From the NCBI GenBank assembly GCA_029531795.1, contig JAPEIS010000005.1, forward strand, positions 2,168,001 through 2,232,000: a stretch of DNA of 64,000 nucleotides, written 5' to 3'. The position numbers were made by a program, and so were the translations under genes. The notes beneath the pieces were generated by a model, which saw only the letters and a program-made list of their open reading frames with translations, was not told the origin of the DNA and did not search any database. This DNA comes from Sclerotinia nivalis. Lineage: Eukaryota > Ascomycota > Leotiomycetes > Helotiales > Sclerotiniaceae. Below, piece after piece: positions 1 to 12,800 of this stretch. Each line of letters begins with the position of its first letter. Position 1 is the first letter of the stretch.

Positions 1-97
1 ATTTCAGTTGTCCTTTATAATACAATTAGATCCCTCGATTTCTGATCTTCTTTCCTTTATCATCGCAATCGAGCTTTTTAGTATGTTTTGTTAATAT
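1..97 (-). mobile_element. LINE A3, part of the 3' tail (left of the copia insertion)
   Basis: This is the reverse complement of the family-A LINE 3' tail that follows the internal poly(A) run in A1 (from about 3477) and A2 (from about 9261), and it matches the same tail in A4, A5 and A6. It stops at base 97, where a copia LTR starts with TGTTAGAAC. The LINE resumes at 21129 after the copia 3' LTR. Bases 93-97 (AATAT) are repeated at 21129-21133 and form the copia target duplication. So this stretch and 21134-26612 are one LINE split by the copia element. The true 3' terminus of A3 lies left of the window. Confidence 0.85.
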
Positions 98-159
98 TGT
101 TAGAACACGTGATGCTCGCTAGTACTAGCTTCCGCACTAGCATTATATCTCTTCAAGCT
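98..159 (+). repeat. Copia 5' LTR, left part
   Basis: Bases 1-62 of the 119-bp LTR, matching 21010-21071. It starts with TGTTAGAACA and contains the perfect palindrome GCTAGTACTAGC. It ends in the target ATATCTCTTCAAGCT (145-159), directly followed by the 5'-truncated LINE A1. The remaining 57 bases are at 9580-9636, and 62 + 57 = 119, the exact length of the 3' LTR. Confidence 0.92.
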
Positions 160-3100
160 CGATCTTGCATTCCTTTCAGGATTATATATAGCTAATACAA
201 TATTCGCTTCTCATTTTGATACAATTTCCGATCACAAATCTTTATTAATAACTTTGAATTGGAATACAAGATTTCAAGATCCAATCTGAAGATTACGAAT
301 TGATATATTTGATGAAAAGCTCTTTTCAATTTTATTAACAGAAAACCTAGCAAATCTAGATCTCCAATCTTTATTTACAACTTCTGATCTTGATAATCTA
401 GCTTTGAATATCATTCAATCGATACAATTAGTATATATAGGATCAGTTCAAAGATCACTCGGCCGAAATACAGGTCAACCATAATGGAATAAGGCCTGTC
501 GAATAGTTGTTCAGGAAAATCGAATGAATAGTTTTACAGAATCAAAACAGAATCTTTGAAAGATTGTTAAGAAAGTGAAAAAGGAATTCTGGCTATCTAA
601 ATTTGATTTGGTTAAGAAAATAAAGGATATCTTTAAAATGACAAAATGGTATCAATCAATTGGAATATATCGAACTCTTTTTTTATTAGATCCTTTAGAT
701 CACTCTCTTATTATAATTACTCAAATCAAAAGAGATCTACTCATTAATAATCTGCTAACAAATACAATTAAGATCGGCGATATCTTTTTCGATTCTCCTA
801 CAGTCTTTACTCGTTCCATTCTATTCCCTGAAATTACGATTTAAGATATTTAAATTGCTATCCTCGGTACAGGTAATACAATTCCTGATATGAACAAAAT
901 CCCAACCAAGATATTGCAATTAGTATGATTACAGATTGAATCTAGTATTCTACAACTTTTTCAAAAATGTCTTGAAATAAATCATCATCCTGAATGCTTT
1001 CGATCAGCGATTGTAACTATCATTCCAAAATTGAACAAATCAGATTATACAAACCTCAGATCCTATAGACCAATAACCCTACTTTCGGTATTAGGAAAAG
1101 GCTTTGAATGTTTGATCGTTAAAAAGATATCTTGAATTGTTATAACCCTCAAAGTACTAATCAAACAACAATTCGAAGTACTTCCTCTTCGTTTATCGAT
1201 AGATCTTACAATTTGCCTTATATATAATATAAAAATAATCTTGAATTCAGATTCTAAAATTACTTTATTAATTATAAATATCAAAAATGCTTTTGATACT
1301 GTTCTCTTAGAATACTTAGTCCATCGATTCAGAGAACAAGAATAACCTAACAATCTAATTCGATGGATACAATCGTTTTCGACAAATCGATCAATTCGTA
1401 TTCGGTTTGACAACGAAACAAAGCCTAGTACTAGTATTGAATGTAATTTGCTATAAGGTTCTTCAATTTCGTCTATCTTTTTTATACTTTATATAATCCT
1501 TTTGTTTTAATTGAACAATCCTATTCGAAGATTTAGATATATAGACGATATTACATTAGTAGCTTTTTCTTCAAGCTTATAATCTAATTGTAATCAATTA
1601 CGATTTGAAATACTAAAGACTTTGGAATAAGACAAATCTAAAAGGATCATTTTCGATTCTAAAAAATCCGAATTGATATATTTCTTTAAAGATTTCAGGA
1701 AAGATATCGAAAGTTTAATCATTTATATAGAAAATCTTTCAATAACGAAGAAATCAAATCCGTTAAAATGATTAGGAGTTTATTTCGATAGGGAATTGAA
1801 TTTCAAATTTTATATTCAAATCCTTACAATTAAAGTCTTTACAATTGCAAATGCTTTGCATTCGCTTGAAAAGACAACTCGAGATATCCTATCAATTTTG
1901 TTTCAAAAAGTAATTACTGTTTGTATTTTGAAGAAATGCTATTTTGCAACCGAAACTTGGTAGCCTAATCGAATTAGAAAACGAAATCGAAACTTCATAA
2001 TCTCGAATCAAGTAAAGAGATATTTGAAACTTTTGAATAAAATTATATTAATTAATATTTGAATAATCCTTTCTATATTCTGTATAACTAATATTACTAT
2101 CTTATATAAGGAATCAAATTTGATACCCTCTGAGATAAAACTCAATCTGATATCCCAAAACTTCGTAGTCTGAATAATTTGATTCGATTCTAAATATCCC
2201 TTTTGAATCCGAACCAAAAATATCCTAACTAAAACCGATATCAGAATTGTTAAATCAAAGTTTTCAAAAATTATCCTAGCCCTTCCAAAAGCTGAACATA
2301 TTAATCCAATTGTACTTCCCCCTTGGAGGAATAAAAAACTATATATTATTACGGAAACCAAAATCAATAGTCCTTTCGGTTGTTCAAAGGAACGAGTAGT
2401 TAAGGATTTCGAAAAGTTTATATCTATAATTCTAAAAAGTGATCTGTAAGTTTTCTTCGATGATTCGAAAAACGAAACTTTGGATAATGTTATAGAAGGT
2501 CAATCAGTGATTTATCAATACAACTTGTAAATAGATCAACAGGTTTTCTTATTAGATTGTAATACTGAAATCTTCGATACCGAAGCAATTGCAATTCTGA
2601 AAAATACTCAGATAGCGATTCAATTACCCTCAACTAGATTTGCTACAAACCTTTAGGTTTTCTTGGATAATCTAAAGGTTGTTATATACTTAGACTTTCA
2701 TTTGATTAAATCCTTTTAATCGGTATTTGAAGAATTCTACAAATTAGCTACAGTTTGACTTCTCAGACTTCGTTTGCTACATACCCGCCTTGGTTCAATT
2801 CGAATTCGATAAATTCCTAAACATCTAAATATCTCTGGAAATAAAGCAACAAATAAAACAGCTAAAAAGGGAACAGTATTTCTATTTCTATTTAATTCTA
2901 TTTATATTCTTGTTTTTTTGAAAAGGATTACTAAATCGAATATTAAATTAATAAGATCAAGATTATAAACAATTATAGCATTATTAAATTATAATAATCT
3001 TTTTATAATTTATAGCAATCGATCGATTATACTTTTTTTTGAACGAACGATATTAGAATATATTTTAATAATTAAATCTCAATACAGCGATTTTGCAATG

Positions 3101-3345
3101 TATTATAATCGATTCAATCACAAAGATACTTATATACTATACTCATATAAGAAAAAAAAATCCTCTCTTCATTTTTACTTTTGTAAAATTGGAAATACTC
3201 AAAAAACCCTTTCAAAATTACCACTATCTGAAACCATCCCCTATCTTTTGGAAAGTATAAAAAGAATAACAAAACTAACAATTTGACTCAAATCTACAAA
3301 ATTTTATCAAAATATATATCCTCGATACCTTATACAATTTATAGA
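160..3345 (+). pseudogene. LINE A1 ORF2 remnant (endonuclease C-terminus, RT, RNase H)
   Basis: Encoded a LINE replicase. The reading starts in the end of the endonuclease (residues near the SDHKSLL motif, about 220-250). The segment 575-844 is the longest clean stretch and lies in the linker and RT N-terminus. The RT core is at about 700-1700, with the active-site box YIDD at 1538-1549 still readable, and RNase H is at about 2440-2870. It is interrupted by many in-frame TGA, TAA and TAG codons; several correspond to Trp or Gln codons in the less damaged copy A6. The end is placed at the tryptophan-poor C-terminal region before the internal A-run. No functional product is expected. Confidence 0.82.
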
Positions 3346-3780
3346 TTGAAGAATTACTTTGATTTTCATTTTTATTTTATTTTATTTTTGAATTCTCTTT
3401 ATATAAAGCATTGGGTTTTTGATTCGGAAAGATTGAACTTATATAAGCTTTAAAAAAAAAAAAAAAAAACTTTATATTAACAAAACATACTAAAAAGCTC
3501 GATTGCGATAACAAAGAAAAGAAGATCAGAAATCGAGGGATCTAATTGTATTATAAAGAATAACTGAAATATCTACTCAAAGGATTAACTCAATATACAA
3601 TAGCAATCATATAAACCTTATTGAAGCATTTAATATATATAATAATACTAATAAACTTAGATTAACTAATTAGAAACCCAGAGACCTTTCTCCCCTGGCG
3701 TCCTTTATCCCAATTGGGAATTTGAGACCTGTACTTCGCACAAAGCCTCGGACGAAAAATATCACACATACACACACACA
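160..3780 (+). mobile_element. LINE A1, Tad-like non-LTR retrotransposon, 5' truncated
   Basis: Family-A LINE that begins inside the endonuclease domain and so lacks ORF1 and most of the endonuclease. It has RT, RNase H, an internal A-run near 3455-3470 and the 300-bp family-A tail ending in (CA)n at 3780. It is bounded by ATATCTCTTCAAGCT at 145-159 and 3781-3795, a 15-bp target duplication. The first bases (CTCGATC in other copies) share CT with the target, so the 5' junction is uncertain by about 2 bases. 5' truncation with a long duplication is typical of target-primed reverse transcription. Confidence 0.9.
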
Positions 3781-3795
3781 ATATCTCTTCAAGCT
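3781..3795 (+). repeat. Target duplication between LINEs A1 and A2
   Basis: The 15-mer ATATCTCTTCAAGCT occurs at 145-159, here, and at 9565-9579. In the intact 3' LTR of the copia it occurs once (as CTCTTCAAACT, near 21057-21071). The middle copy separates A1 from A2, so both LINEs entered the same LTR site in separate events. Confidence 0.9.
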
Positions 3796-3855
3796 CATAC
3801 ACAACATTATCGAAAAATTGAATTTTTCGAAAAACGCGTTTATTATCGCGTTTTA

Positions 3856-5368
3856 TTGATCAATCGATCGTTTTTATTATCCATAGGATTTAAAAACGAA
3901 ACTTTTCAGCCCCGGCAAGCGCTATACAAATACATTTCCGCTACCATACCTCCCACTCCCCCAATTTCTTCCCTTTCCCAGTCTCTGATTAATATAATCA
4001 AAGCTACTATTAATAAAGCAAACAAAGATCAACAGATCTTTAGCCCTATTGCTTTATTATAAAATAAATATCTTAATACCGAAACAATTCGAATTCTTTT
4101 TGCTCGACTTTGTAAATCCCTGATTACACTTTACATTGATATTTCTTCTATTGTAAACAAATACTTCGATTTATATATTAATGAATCATATTCTTCTTGA
4201 GTTATCAAATCCTTTATTGCCCTTTCTGTTTAACCAAATCCCAATTTTATACAAAAAACTATACTTCAATATCTTAAAAATTCTATTTATATTCAAAAAG
4301 TTGCAATTCCAACTATACAACCCATAACCTCAAAAGCTGAAAACCAACCCAAAACCCAACCTAAAACTTTGAACAAAACCAACACTTGTCTTTTTGTTCA
4401 CATCGAACTCAATCATTCAATCCAAAAAGCTGGTTCTTTCGTTATACTAATTGTATTAAAAGGACAATTAGAAATCAATACAAAACTTTTTAAAAAAATT
4501 CAAATAATAAATACTGGATTTGCATTATATACGAACTCTCTAACGGACTTAACAACTTTGGAAAACCTTTCAAATACAATTGAAAAAGTATTCGAAACTT
4601 GCAAAATCGAACAACAACAATCATGGATTATCTATCGATTGAACTACATTCCACGAACTATTATAACTCTGAAAGATTTACAACAATTGATCATCATTCC
4701 AATCGAATCGAAAACTATACTCGAAACTATCAACAGTAATACTAAACAACAAACAATTCAAGCAATTGAATCCATACAAAACAAAGAATCTAATTTATAT
4801 CATTCTACTTAGTTTTTGAGTTTTCCAGTTTTGCAATATATAGCTCTTCCCAAGAACTTCCGGATTCTAGAAACTACAATTAACACTTCTCGAATCATCT
4901 TCAAACCCAAGATAATCCAATATACTTGATACTTTCAATAATACAATCTCGAGTTTGCTCTCGTCCTGAAAAATACCGAATCTACAATACAATCAAGTAT
5001 ACAGAAAAAAATCATTCTATTAGATATAATACAATTCATAATTATCCAACAAAATACCTACACTATAATAAACCTCATCCAACAAATAATCCTAAATGCC
5101 CCCTTCGTCTTATTATCAAAAACCCCAAATCCAAAACAGAAAAACAAACTATCCAGAAAATATCAAAGACAATTAGAACCAAAATTTATATCAATACAAA
5201 ATACTTTAAAACTTCAAAAACCGATTCTCCAATAGAAAAACTCATTGCTTTTTCAACCCCAACTCGAATTACTCAAATACTATCCTTGCTAACTCTACCT
5301 CCCTTCAATCATTCCAATCGTTTCATTATATTAGAAACCATCCCTCTTTTGATTCCATTTAATATATA
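3856..5368 (+). pseudogene. LINE A2 ORF1 remnant (gag-like, CCHC zinc knuckles)
   Basis: First ORF of the LINE, which in this class encodes an RNA-binding gag-like protein. The clearest open part is 4369-4812 (147 codons), which aligns by eye with A4 ORF1 at 38622-39197 and A6 ORF1 at 58827-59285. The C-terminal third (4926-5369) corresponds to the triple zinc-knuckle segment that is well preserved in A6. Here several of its cysteines have become tyrosine and the frame contains stops. The start is uncertain: no clear ATG survives and the open frame begins from a TTG at 3856. It is followed directly by ORF2. Confidence 0.75.
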
Positions 5369-5369
5369 A

Positions 5370-8300
5370 TCCAAAAACATCTTCAAAACCCTTAATTATC
5401 TTATAAACTAATATAACTAAAAATACTAACTCTTATAAATTAGCATTTTCCTTAACTGATGATTCTTGTATTGATATAGTTCTAATTCAAAAACCTTATA
5501 TATTCTCAAATATCTTATATCGAATTACCAAATCCCATTCGGCCTACAAAACTTTCATACCACTCAATAACTAGAAAATCTGTTCTCGAGTAATATCTTA
5601 TATTTACAAAGAAACAAATATTCGAATTAACCAATTTCGATTTATCTCTTCTCGGGATTTATTATTTTTATATCTTCAATCTATAACTAATTCTACTCTT
5701 ATAATTATTAATATTTATAATACTCTTAGAAACAATCAAAACAAAAATCAAGTGATAAAAGAATTATTCAATTTACCTTTTTCCTTTTTTAATTCTATAT
5801 TCCTAATAAAAGATTTGAATTTTTATTATACAAGATGGAATCCCTTTTGTTCTATATATTTTAACCTTACAAAACTTTTTACAAATTAGCTAGATAATCA
5901 TTCCTACAATTTTCTTTCTATAATCAGCGAAGCTACTCACAATTTGGATAATGTTCTCGATCTTGTATTCCTTTCAGAATTATATATAACTAATACAATA
6001 CTCGCTTTCCATTTTAATACAATTTCCGATCACAAATCTTTATTAACAACTTTAAATTGAAATACAAGATTCCAAGATCCAATCCGAAGATTACGAATTG
6101 ATATATTTGATGAAAAACTCTTTTCAACTTTATTAACAAAAAACCTAACGAATTTAGATCTCCAATCTTTATCTACAATTTCTAATCTTGATAATCTAAC
6201 TTTGAATATTATTCAATCGATACAATTAACATATACAAGATCAACTCAAAGATCATTCAGCCGAAATACAGATCAACCATAATGGAATAAAGTCTATCGA
6301 ATAACTATTCAGGAAAATCGAACAAATAGCTCTACAAAATCAAAACAGAATCTTCAAAAAACTATCAAAAAAACGAAAAAGGAATTCTGACTATCTAAAA
6401 TTGATTCGGTTAAGGAAATAAAAGATATTTTTAAAATAACAAAATAATATCAATCAATTGAAACATATCGGATCCTTTTTCTATCAGATCCTTTAAATCA
6501 CTCTCTTATTATAACTATTCAAACCAAAAAAGATCTACTCATCAATAATCTACTAACAAACATAACTAAAATCGATAATATCCCTTTCGATTCTTCTACA
6601 ATCTCTACCTATTCTATCCTATTCCCTGAAATTACGATTCAAGATATTCAAACTGCTATCCTCAATACGGGTAACACAATTCCTAATATAAACAAAATCC
6701 CAACCAAGATATTGTAATTAGCATAACTACAGATTAAATCTAACATTCTACAACTTTTTCAAAAATATCTTGAAATAAATCATCACTCTGAATACTTTCG
6801 ATCAACGATTGTAGCTATCATCCCAAAACCGAACAAATCAAATCATACAAACCCCAAATCCTATAAATCAATAGCCCTACTTTCGATATTAAGAAAAAGC
6901 CTCGAACATTTGATTGCTAAAAAGATATCTTGGATTACTATAATTCTTAAAATACTAGCTAAACAATAATTCGAAATACTTTCTCTGTATTCATTAGTAG
7001 ATCTTACAATTTGCCTTATATATAATATAAAAATAATCTTGAATTCAGATTCTAAAATTACTTTATTAATTATAAATATCAAAGATACTTTTGATACTAT
7101 TCTCCCAAAACACTTAATCCATCGACTCAAAGAACAAAGATAACCTGACAATCTAATTCGATAAATACAATCGTTTTCGACAAATCGATCAATTCGTATT
7201 CGGTTTAACAACGAAACAAAATCTAGTATTAGTATTAAATATAGTTTACTACAAAACTTTCCAATTTCGTCTATTCTTTTTATACTTTATATAACCCCTT
7301 TGTTTTAGTTGGACAATCCTATTCGAAGATTTGAATATACAAACGATATTATATTAATAGCTTTTTCTTCAAATTTACAATCTAATTATAATCAATTACA
7401 ATCTAAAATGCTAAAGGCTTTAGAGTAAAGCAAATCTAAAGGGATCACCTTCGATCCTAAGAAATCCGAATTGATACATTTCTTCAAAAGCTCCAAAAAA
7501 GATATCGAAAGCCCAATCATTCATATATAAAATCTTTCAATAATGAAAAAACCAAATCCATTAAGATAATTAGGAATCTACTTCGATAGGAAATTGAGTT
7601 TCAAATCTTATATCCAAATCCTTACAACTAAAGCCCTTACAATTGCAAATACTTTACATTCACTTAGAAAAACAACTCGAAACATCCCATCAATTTTGTT
7701 TCAAAGAATAATTACTGTTTGTATTTTGAAGAAATACTATTTTGTAATCGAAATCTAATGATCTAATCGAACTAGAAAACGAGATCGAAACTTCACAATC
7801 TCAAATCAAATAAATAAACATTTGAAACTTTTGAATAAAATTATACTAATTAATATTCAAACAATCTTTTCTATATTCTACGCAATTAATATTACTATTT
7901 TATACAAGAAATCAAATCTAATATTCTCTAAAATAAAACTCAATCTAATATCCCAAAGCTTTACAATCCGAACAACTCGATTTGATCCTAAATACCCCTT
8001 TCGAATCCGAACCAAAAATATCCTAGCTAAAGCTAATATCAAAACCATCGAATCAAGATTTTCAAGAATTATCCTAGTTCTTTCAAAAGCCGAATATATT
8101 AATCCAATTGTACTTTCTCTTTGAAGAAATAAAGAACTATATATCACTACAAAAACCAAAATCAATAATCTTTTCGATTATTCGAAAAAACAAACAACTA
8201 AAGACTTCGAAAGATTTATATTTACAATTTTAAAAAGTAATCTATAAATCTTCTTCGATAATTCGAAAAACGAAACTCTGAACGATACTATAAAAAATAG

Positions 8301-9148
8301 ATCAATAATTTATCAATACAATCTACAAATAAATCGATAAATTTTCTCATTAAATTATAATACTGAAATCTTCGATACCAAAACAATTACAACTTTGAAA
8401 GATACTCAAACAATGATTCAACTACCCTTAATTAGATTTGCTACAAACCTTTGGATTTTCTTGAATAATCTAGAGATTACTATATATTTAGATTCTCATT
8501 CAATTGAATCCTTTCAATTGGTATTTGAAGAATTTTATAAGTTAACTATAATTTAACCCCTTAAACCTCATTTACCATATACCTGCCCTAATTCAATTCG
8601 AATCCGATAGATTCCTAAACACTTAGATATCCCCGAAAACGAAACAATAAACAAAGCAACTAAAGAAGAAACAATACTCCCATCCCCACCTAACCCTATT
8701 TGCACTCTCGCCTCCTTAAAAAAGATTACCAAATCGAATACTAAATTAACAAAATCAAAATTATAAATAATTATAATATTATTAAATTACAATGATCTTT
8801 TTATAACTTATAATAATCAATCGATCATACTTTCTTTTGAACAAACAATATTAAGATACATCCTAACAATTAGATCTCAATACAGCAATTTCGCAGCATA
8901 TCACGATCGATTCAATCACAAAAATACTTATATACTATACTCATATAGAAAAAGAAAATCCCTTTTTCATTTTTACTTTTGTAAAATTGGAAATACTCAA
9001 AAAACCCTTTCAAAACTATCACCATCTAAAACCATCCTTTATCTTTTAGAAAACATAAAAGAAACAACGAAATTAACAACTTGATTCAAATCTACAAGAT
9101 TCTATCAAGAGATATATTCTCGATTCCCTATACAACTTATAGATTGAA
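5370..9148 (+). pseudogene. LINE A2 ORF2 remnant (endonuclease, RT, RNase H)
   Basis: Replicase polyprotein of the LINE. An AP-type endonuclease remnant lies at about 5440-6240, RT at about 6560-7450 and RNase H at about 8245-8690, followed by a C-terminal tail. The RT active-site box, YADD in copy A6, reads YTND here (7337-7348), which would abolish catalysis. Stops are frequent throughout. The open stretch 7822-8124 lies in the RT thumb and connection region. The opposite-strand open frames at 6861-7211 and 7878-8165 are shadows caused by loss of stops on the complementary strand. Confidence 0.8.
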
Positions 9149-9579
9149 AGATTGCTTTGATTTTTATTTTTATTTTATTTTATTTTTGGATTCTCTTTAT
9201 ATAAAGCATTGGGTTTTGGTTCAATTGAACTTGTATAAACTTTAAAAAAAAAAAAAAAACTTTATATTAACAAAACATACTAAAAAGCTCGATTGCGATA
9301 ACAAAGGAAAAGAGATCAAGAATCAAGGGATCTAATTGTATTATAGAGAACAACTAAAATATCTACTCAAGGGATTAATTCAATATACAACGACAATCAT
9401 ATAAACCTTGCTAAAACATTTAATATATATAATACTAATAAACTTAGATTAGCTAATTAGAAACCCAGGGGCCTTTCTCCTTTAGCATCCTTTATCCCAA
9501 TTGGGAATTTGAGGCCTGTACTTCGCATAGAGCCTCGGACGAAAAATATCACATATATATACATATATCTCTTCAAGCT

Positions 9580-9636
9580 GTACTATAGAATATTAATTAC
9601 ATATACAATAATATATACTTGATTGTCCTTCCAATA
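9580..9636 (+). repeat. Copia 5' LTR, right part
   Basis: Bases 63-119 of the copia LTR, matching 21072-21128. It begins GTACTATAGAATATTA right after the LINE A2 target duplication and ends CCTTCCAATA (CCTTCCAACA in the 3' LTR). It borders the element leader on the right. Confidence 0.92.
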
Positions 9637-9844
9637 AATTATAAGCTTTGTGTAGATATATATATAGAGATTTGCTTACTACAATATGATATTATATTAT
9701 ATTCTTTTTCAGAATGTATTATTTATACAAAAATTAACAATAGCGTTTTCCAATCCAATTTCTGAACCCATTACGGTCTTTACGAAATGAAGCAATATCA
9801 TTATTTTCAATAAAGATAATTGAAGCGAATTCAAGGAATCCTGT
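9637..9844 (+). other. Copia leader (untranslated)
   Basis: About 200 bases between the 5' LTR and the first readable gag codons. A primer-binding site should lie at its start, but the sequence there (AATTATAAGCTTTG...) is too decayed for me to assign a tRNA. It contains a short (TA)n run near 9660. No gene is seen. Confidence 0.6.
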
Positions 9845-12800
9845 TTGTTTGCACTTAATGCAATTGAAGCTATCGATATTATCAATAATATCGAAAATCA
9901 ATTAAATCCTTTTGATCCAGATTATTCCGATGCTTTATTTTATGATTACAAGAAAAGAAAAGATTATACAATTGTTATATTCAATTTTGAAATAAATACA
10001 ATCTATTGTTCAAATTTTATTGAATATATTGATAATTTCGATATTACTTTTATATAAGAAACTTTCAAATTATATAACAATAGTATTCATCTTTATTTCG
10101 TTACTGAAGTTCGTTATCAATTTCTATTCGAAATCTTCGATTCCAAAACTCAAACTCTTCGAAACTTCGTCGAATGTCTTTTTCATTATCAACGACAAAT
10201 TTTCAATAGTATACGATTAATCAATTATGAAAAGGTTTATATTTAGTTTATAAATAAGATTCCCGAAATAGAAGGTTGGTAAGTAGTAAAAATGTTTCTT
10301 CTTAATATTGATCAGAATCTTCAATAAGTAATGATGATCTTTAATATTTATAAAAAACCAATTACTATTATAGTAGTTTACACTGACAACAATTATTCTA
10401 ATACAAAAGGAAATGATCGACGTCGAGAAAAACGAGGTATTTTTAGAGGTAGCAAAAGTAGAAGCGATAGCTGAGGATATAATGGAAACGATCGTAGCAA
10501 ACGAAGTCGAGGCGGTGGTTGTAGAGATCATATATCAAATGGAGGAATTGTAAAAGATCAATATCGATTCTATTATAAATATAATCATTATTAAAAGGAC
10601 TGCTGTACTTTAGTAAAAGCCAAAGCATTTGTTAGAAAAGGCAAGAAAGGGAAGGATAATGATGATGAAAATGAAGAAGCTGAAGTTCAAATAGCTGAAG
10701 GAAATCAATACAACAGTATTGTTTATTTAAGATCTGCTATATATATAACTGATTCAAATACAGATTGAATATTTGATTCAGGAGTTATTCAATATTTCAT
10801 TGATCAAATCGACAATCTTGAATATATTCAATATTGATCGATCCCAAGGAATGTAAAAATTGCAAATAATACCTATATTAAAAATACTACATTTGGAAAA
10901 GCTAAGATCGGCAATTTCGAACTCATAAACGTTTGATTTGTACCAGAATTCAGAAATACACAACTAATATCTGTCAAACTCCTTATGTCGACAAAATATA
11001 AAGTTATCTTTGAAGAAGATTCAGCTTTTTGTTGGAAATTCGGACAATTTCAATTCATTGCAAAACTTATATCCGGATTATATATAATCAAACAATCATT
11101 TCAAATAAATATAACGAATCTTACTTTTCAAAACAACGAAAAAGGAGATCTCGAAGAGACAAACGCAGAATTAATATATCGATGTTTAGAGTATCTCAAC
11201 TACAATCAAATGGATAAACTGAAGAAAAAATCTAAAGGATTGAAATTTATTAAGAGATCCAAAACGAAAGGAAGAAAAGCTTATAGATTATATTTTTCAG
11301 AACAAATAAAAAAGCATTTCAATAAAAAGATAATTATTTGTATATTTAAGAAACTTTGATATATATATTATAATCTTTCAGGAATTCTTTCTTTTTCGAT
11401 AAATGAGAATAGATACTTTCTTCTCATTATAGATGATGTTACAAAAATTGATTGAATATATTATACAAAGGATAAAAAGATTACAATAATGGTTCCTGTT
11501 TTAATAGATCTTATTAAGGAAATTGAAAACGAAACAAAAGAAAAAGTTGTAATTGTTCATACAAATAATGGAAAAGGCAAATTTGATATAGCATTTCAAA
11601 ACGAACTCAAGAAACTTGATATACAATTCGAACTTTCTTTTCCAGGAAAGCATTTTATGAACAGAATCGCCGAGAAATAAATTCAAGATATCAATACTAG
11701 ATCTAGAAGTTTATTCGATCAGATACATATATCAAACAATCAATGGGAACTGACGATTTGTTATACTGTTTAATTATATAATAGAGTTCCAATGAAAGCT
11801 CTACTATTCGGGAAATCAGGATCTTTATCTATAACGATAATTCTTTTCGAAATATACTACAGCGGATTACCGGATTTCTCGAATCTATAAATGTTTGATT
11901 ATAAAGTATTCGCTTTTAATCCTCAACATTTGGGAAAACTAATAAAGAAGTTTGAATTATAAATATTAAAAGAAGACTTTGTATTTATTAAAATAGATAG
12001 ATATTATATTTATTTTCTATTTAGTTTCCTTTCCAAAAAGATAATAAGAATTGTAAATGTTGATTTTAATAAATATAGTTTTCCATTTAAAGAAACTTCA
12101 ATTGAATCAAAATCTAATATAAATAAAACAATCCTAAGATTTAATATAGATAAAACAATTTCAAAGTTTGATATAGACAAAGCAATCTTAAAGTTTAATA
12201 TAGATAGAACAATTTCAAAATCTAGTATAGATAAAAGAGCTCCAAAAGCTAAAAAAAGAAATCTATCGTTTATAATAGAAAAGCTTTAACAAAAGAAAAG
12301 AGAAAGATCTTTGATACAAAAAGAGATTCTATAAACAAATATTAATACAATTAGAAGTTTATTGAATACTATCTGCAAATATTGTTTGAAAAAGATTTTT
12401 AGTGATCAAATTGTATAATAAATAAAAGCTTTGAAAATTGTCGTTATTGATATTGAAAATTCTGTTTAAATCGATAATCCAATAGTACCTTTTAAAACAA
12501 TAGAACTTAAAGAAGCTATACGAAAAGACAATAAGCAATGATTAAAAACCATCAGATCTGAATTGATTAACCTTCGAAAGAACAATATATTCGAGATTAT
12601 ACAAAGGGAAATACTGGGAGGCAAGAAATTGATAACTTCTAAATGGATTCTGTAGAACAAAATGAATCAATTCAATAAAATAGCTAAACGAAAGGCTAGA
12701 TTCGTTGTAAAAGGATATCTACAATAGAAAGGTATCGATTTCAAAAAGATATTTACAAGAATCGGAAGATATTCTATATTGAGAATTCTATTCACTAAAG

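Larger units (their letters stand above)
3796..9564 (+). mobile_element. LINE A2, full-length family-A Tad-like LINE
   Basis: About 5.77 kb with 5' UTR, ORF1, ORF2 (endonuclease, RT, RNase H), internal A-run near 9243-9260 and the conserved 300-bp tail ending in an (AC/AT)n run. It is bounded by the 15-bp duplications 3781-3795 and 9565-9579. The 5' UTR contains a near-palindrome of CGAAAAATTG and TTTTTCGAAAA with GCGTTTATTATCGCG, which is conserved at the 5' ends of A3 and A4. The coding strand is strikingly poor in G compared with A6, in line with heavy G-to-A change. Confidence 0.9.

Noticed and set aside
1063..1413. Minus-strand open frame of 116 codons
   Set aside because: Opposite strand of the LINE A1 RT core. 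The same shadow recurs in A2 (6861-7211) and on the plus strand in A6 (56211-56579), tracking the RT rather than a separate gene.
1..3570. Terminal inverted repeat of a DNA transposon (1-97 is the reverse complement of about 3477-3575)
   Set aside because: Both are family-A LINE tails in opposite orientation: 1-97 belongs to A3 and the other to A1. The copia boundary and target duplications explain the arrangement without a DNA transposon.
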